Assembly (NCBI GenBank): GCA_030142905.1
Contig: JASJOG010000099.1
Location: 124,001 to 188,000 of the forward strand
Reading direction: 5' to 3'
DNA: 64,000 bases
From: Heliopora coerulea
Taxonomy: Eukaryota; Cnidaria; Anthozoa; Scleralcyonacea; Helioporidae
A program made the translations under genes and the position numbers. The notes under the pieces are model-generated. The model saw only the letters and a program-made list of their open reading frames with translations, did not search any database and had not been told where the DNA came from. Numbering within the stretch: the stretch's first letter is position 1; every line of letters begins with the position of its first letter. Below, in pieces: positions 63,600 to 64,000 of this stretch.

Positions 63600-64000
63600 C
63601 TGTTAATAAACTTATTTCTTTTATAAATCATGGCCATACTTTACTGGGCATTAATATTTGTTCTAAGACTGAGATTCCTGCCTGGATCCTCGCTCGCGAC
63701 AATACTGATGACTAGTTTATTATTCGTCGATCATCCATCCCTACACAGTCCTGCAATAATTTTCTTAATCAATGAATCTTTATTCCTAGACTAACCACTT
63801 TTAGCGGCAAATTTTTATTTTACCAAAAGACGTTAAGTCCAAAAATCCACCGTCGTTTATCTATCATTTACTATTTTCTTTTTAAACTCAACTTGATATT
63901 TAAGATAGTGCCTTACCACATTCATGGAATGGATATTCAGGAGGATAATAACTTTTACCACACTTCTTTAGACCACCTGAGGTAATTCTGTATGCATCAC
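63600..64000. other. Non-coding, nothing recognised
   Basis: No supported ORF or repeat to the window end. Confidence 0.4.

Overview
This is eukaryotic, almost certainly metazoan, AT-rich DNA in which nearly everything recognisable is mobile or virus-derived. The only host-gene candidate is one scavenger-receptor cysteine-rich (SRCR) exon (31029-31329, minus). Penelope-like elements (PLEs) with hammerhead ribozymes, a YqaJ-carrying Harbinger relative, an L2/CR1-type LINE, gypsy and BEL retrotransposons and a SINE together fit an invertebrate, and a cnidarian is my best but unproven guess.

Region by region. 1-5930: a very AT-rich, intronless, one-directional, tightly packed virus-like block. 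It holds the end of one gene, a small membrane-protein ORF with an internal stop, three small intact ORFs (membrane/coiled coil, NUMOD1-like DNA binding, acidic unknown) and an intact 1397-codon protein-primed type B DNA polymerase with AT-hooks and an embedded endonuclease VII-like zinc domain. Repeated motifs abut the start codons and hairpins overlap stop codons. 6002-6108: a strong inverted repeat. 6700-9080: a dead hAT transposase gene carrying a 567-bp insertion with a 6-bp target duplication. 12000-15660: a decayed ISL2EU-like element with convergent SWIM/YqaJ and THAP-family DDE genes. 16275-17935 and 28535-29665: two diverged copies of one sequence. Between them (18458-28481, TTA duplications) lies a 10-kb Harbinger element that has swallowed a gypsy retrotransposon (19450-23734, ATATC duplications), a composite SINE (24858-25619, 13-bp duplications) and a Tc1/mariner element (25912-27494, TA duplications).

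31560-52205: PLE-dominated. PLE fragments in both orientations flank an L2/CR1-like LINE (35200-39640, minus) whose ORF1 is intact and ORF2 broken. Then comes a large PLE palindrome (39763-44409), followed by a hammerhead ribozyme split by a 3281-bp integrase-like DNA transposon (44695-47975) that has hairpin ends and subterminal repeat arrays. Further along are another PLE/LINE nest, a long open zinc-knuckle ORF1 and a complete hammerhead ribozyme at 51895-51940 abutting a GATA microsatellite. 53405-53676: a hAT-type MITE. 54958-56870: a decayed L1/Tx1-like LINE. 57400-62903: a decayed BEL/Pao retrotransposon (minus). 63055-63600: a final PLE GIY-YIG fragment with a hammerhead-like 3' motif.

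Most likely still informative as biology: the virus-like block (polymerase and three small genes intact), the long gag-like ORF, LINE ORF1 and the ribozymes. The other transposase and pol genes carry frameshifts, stops or catalytic-site losses.
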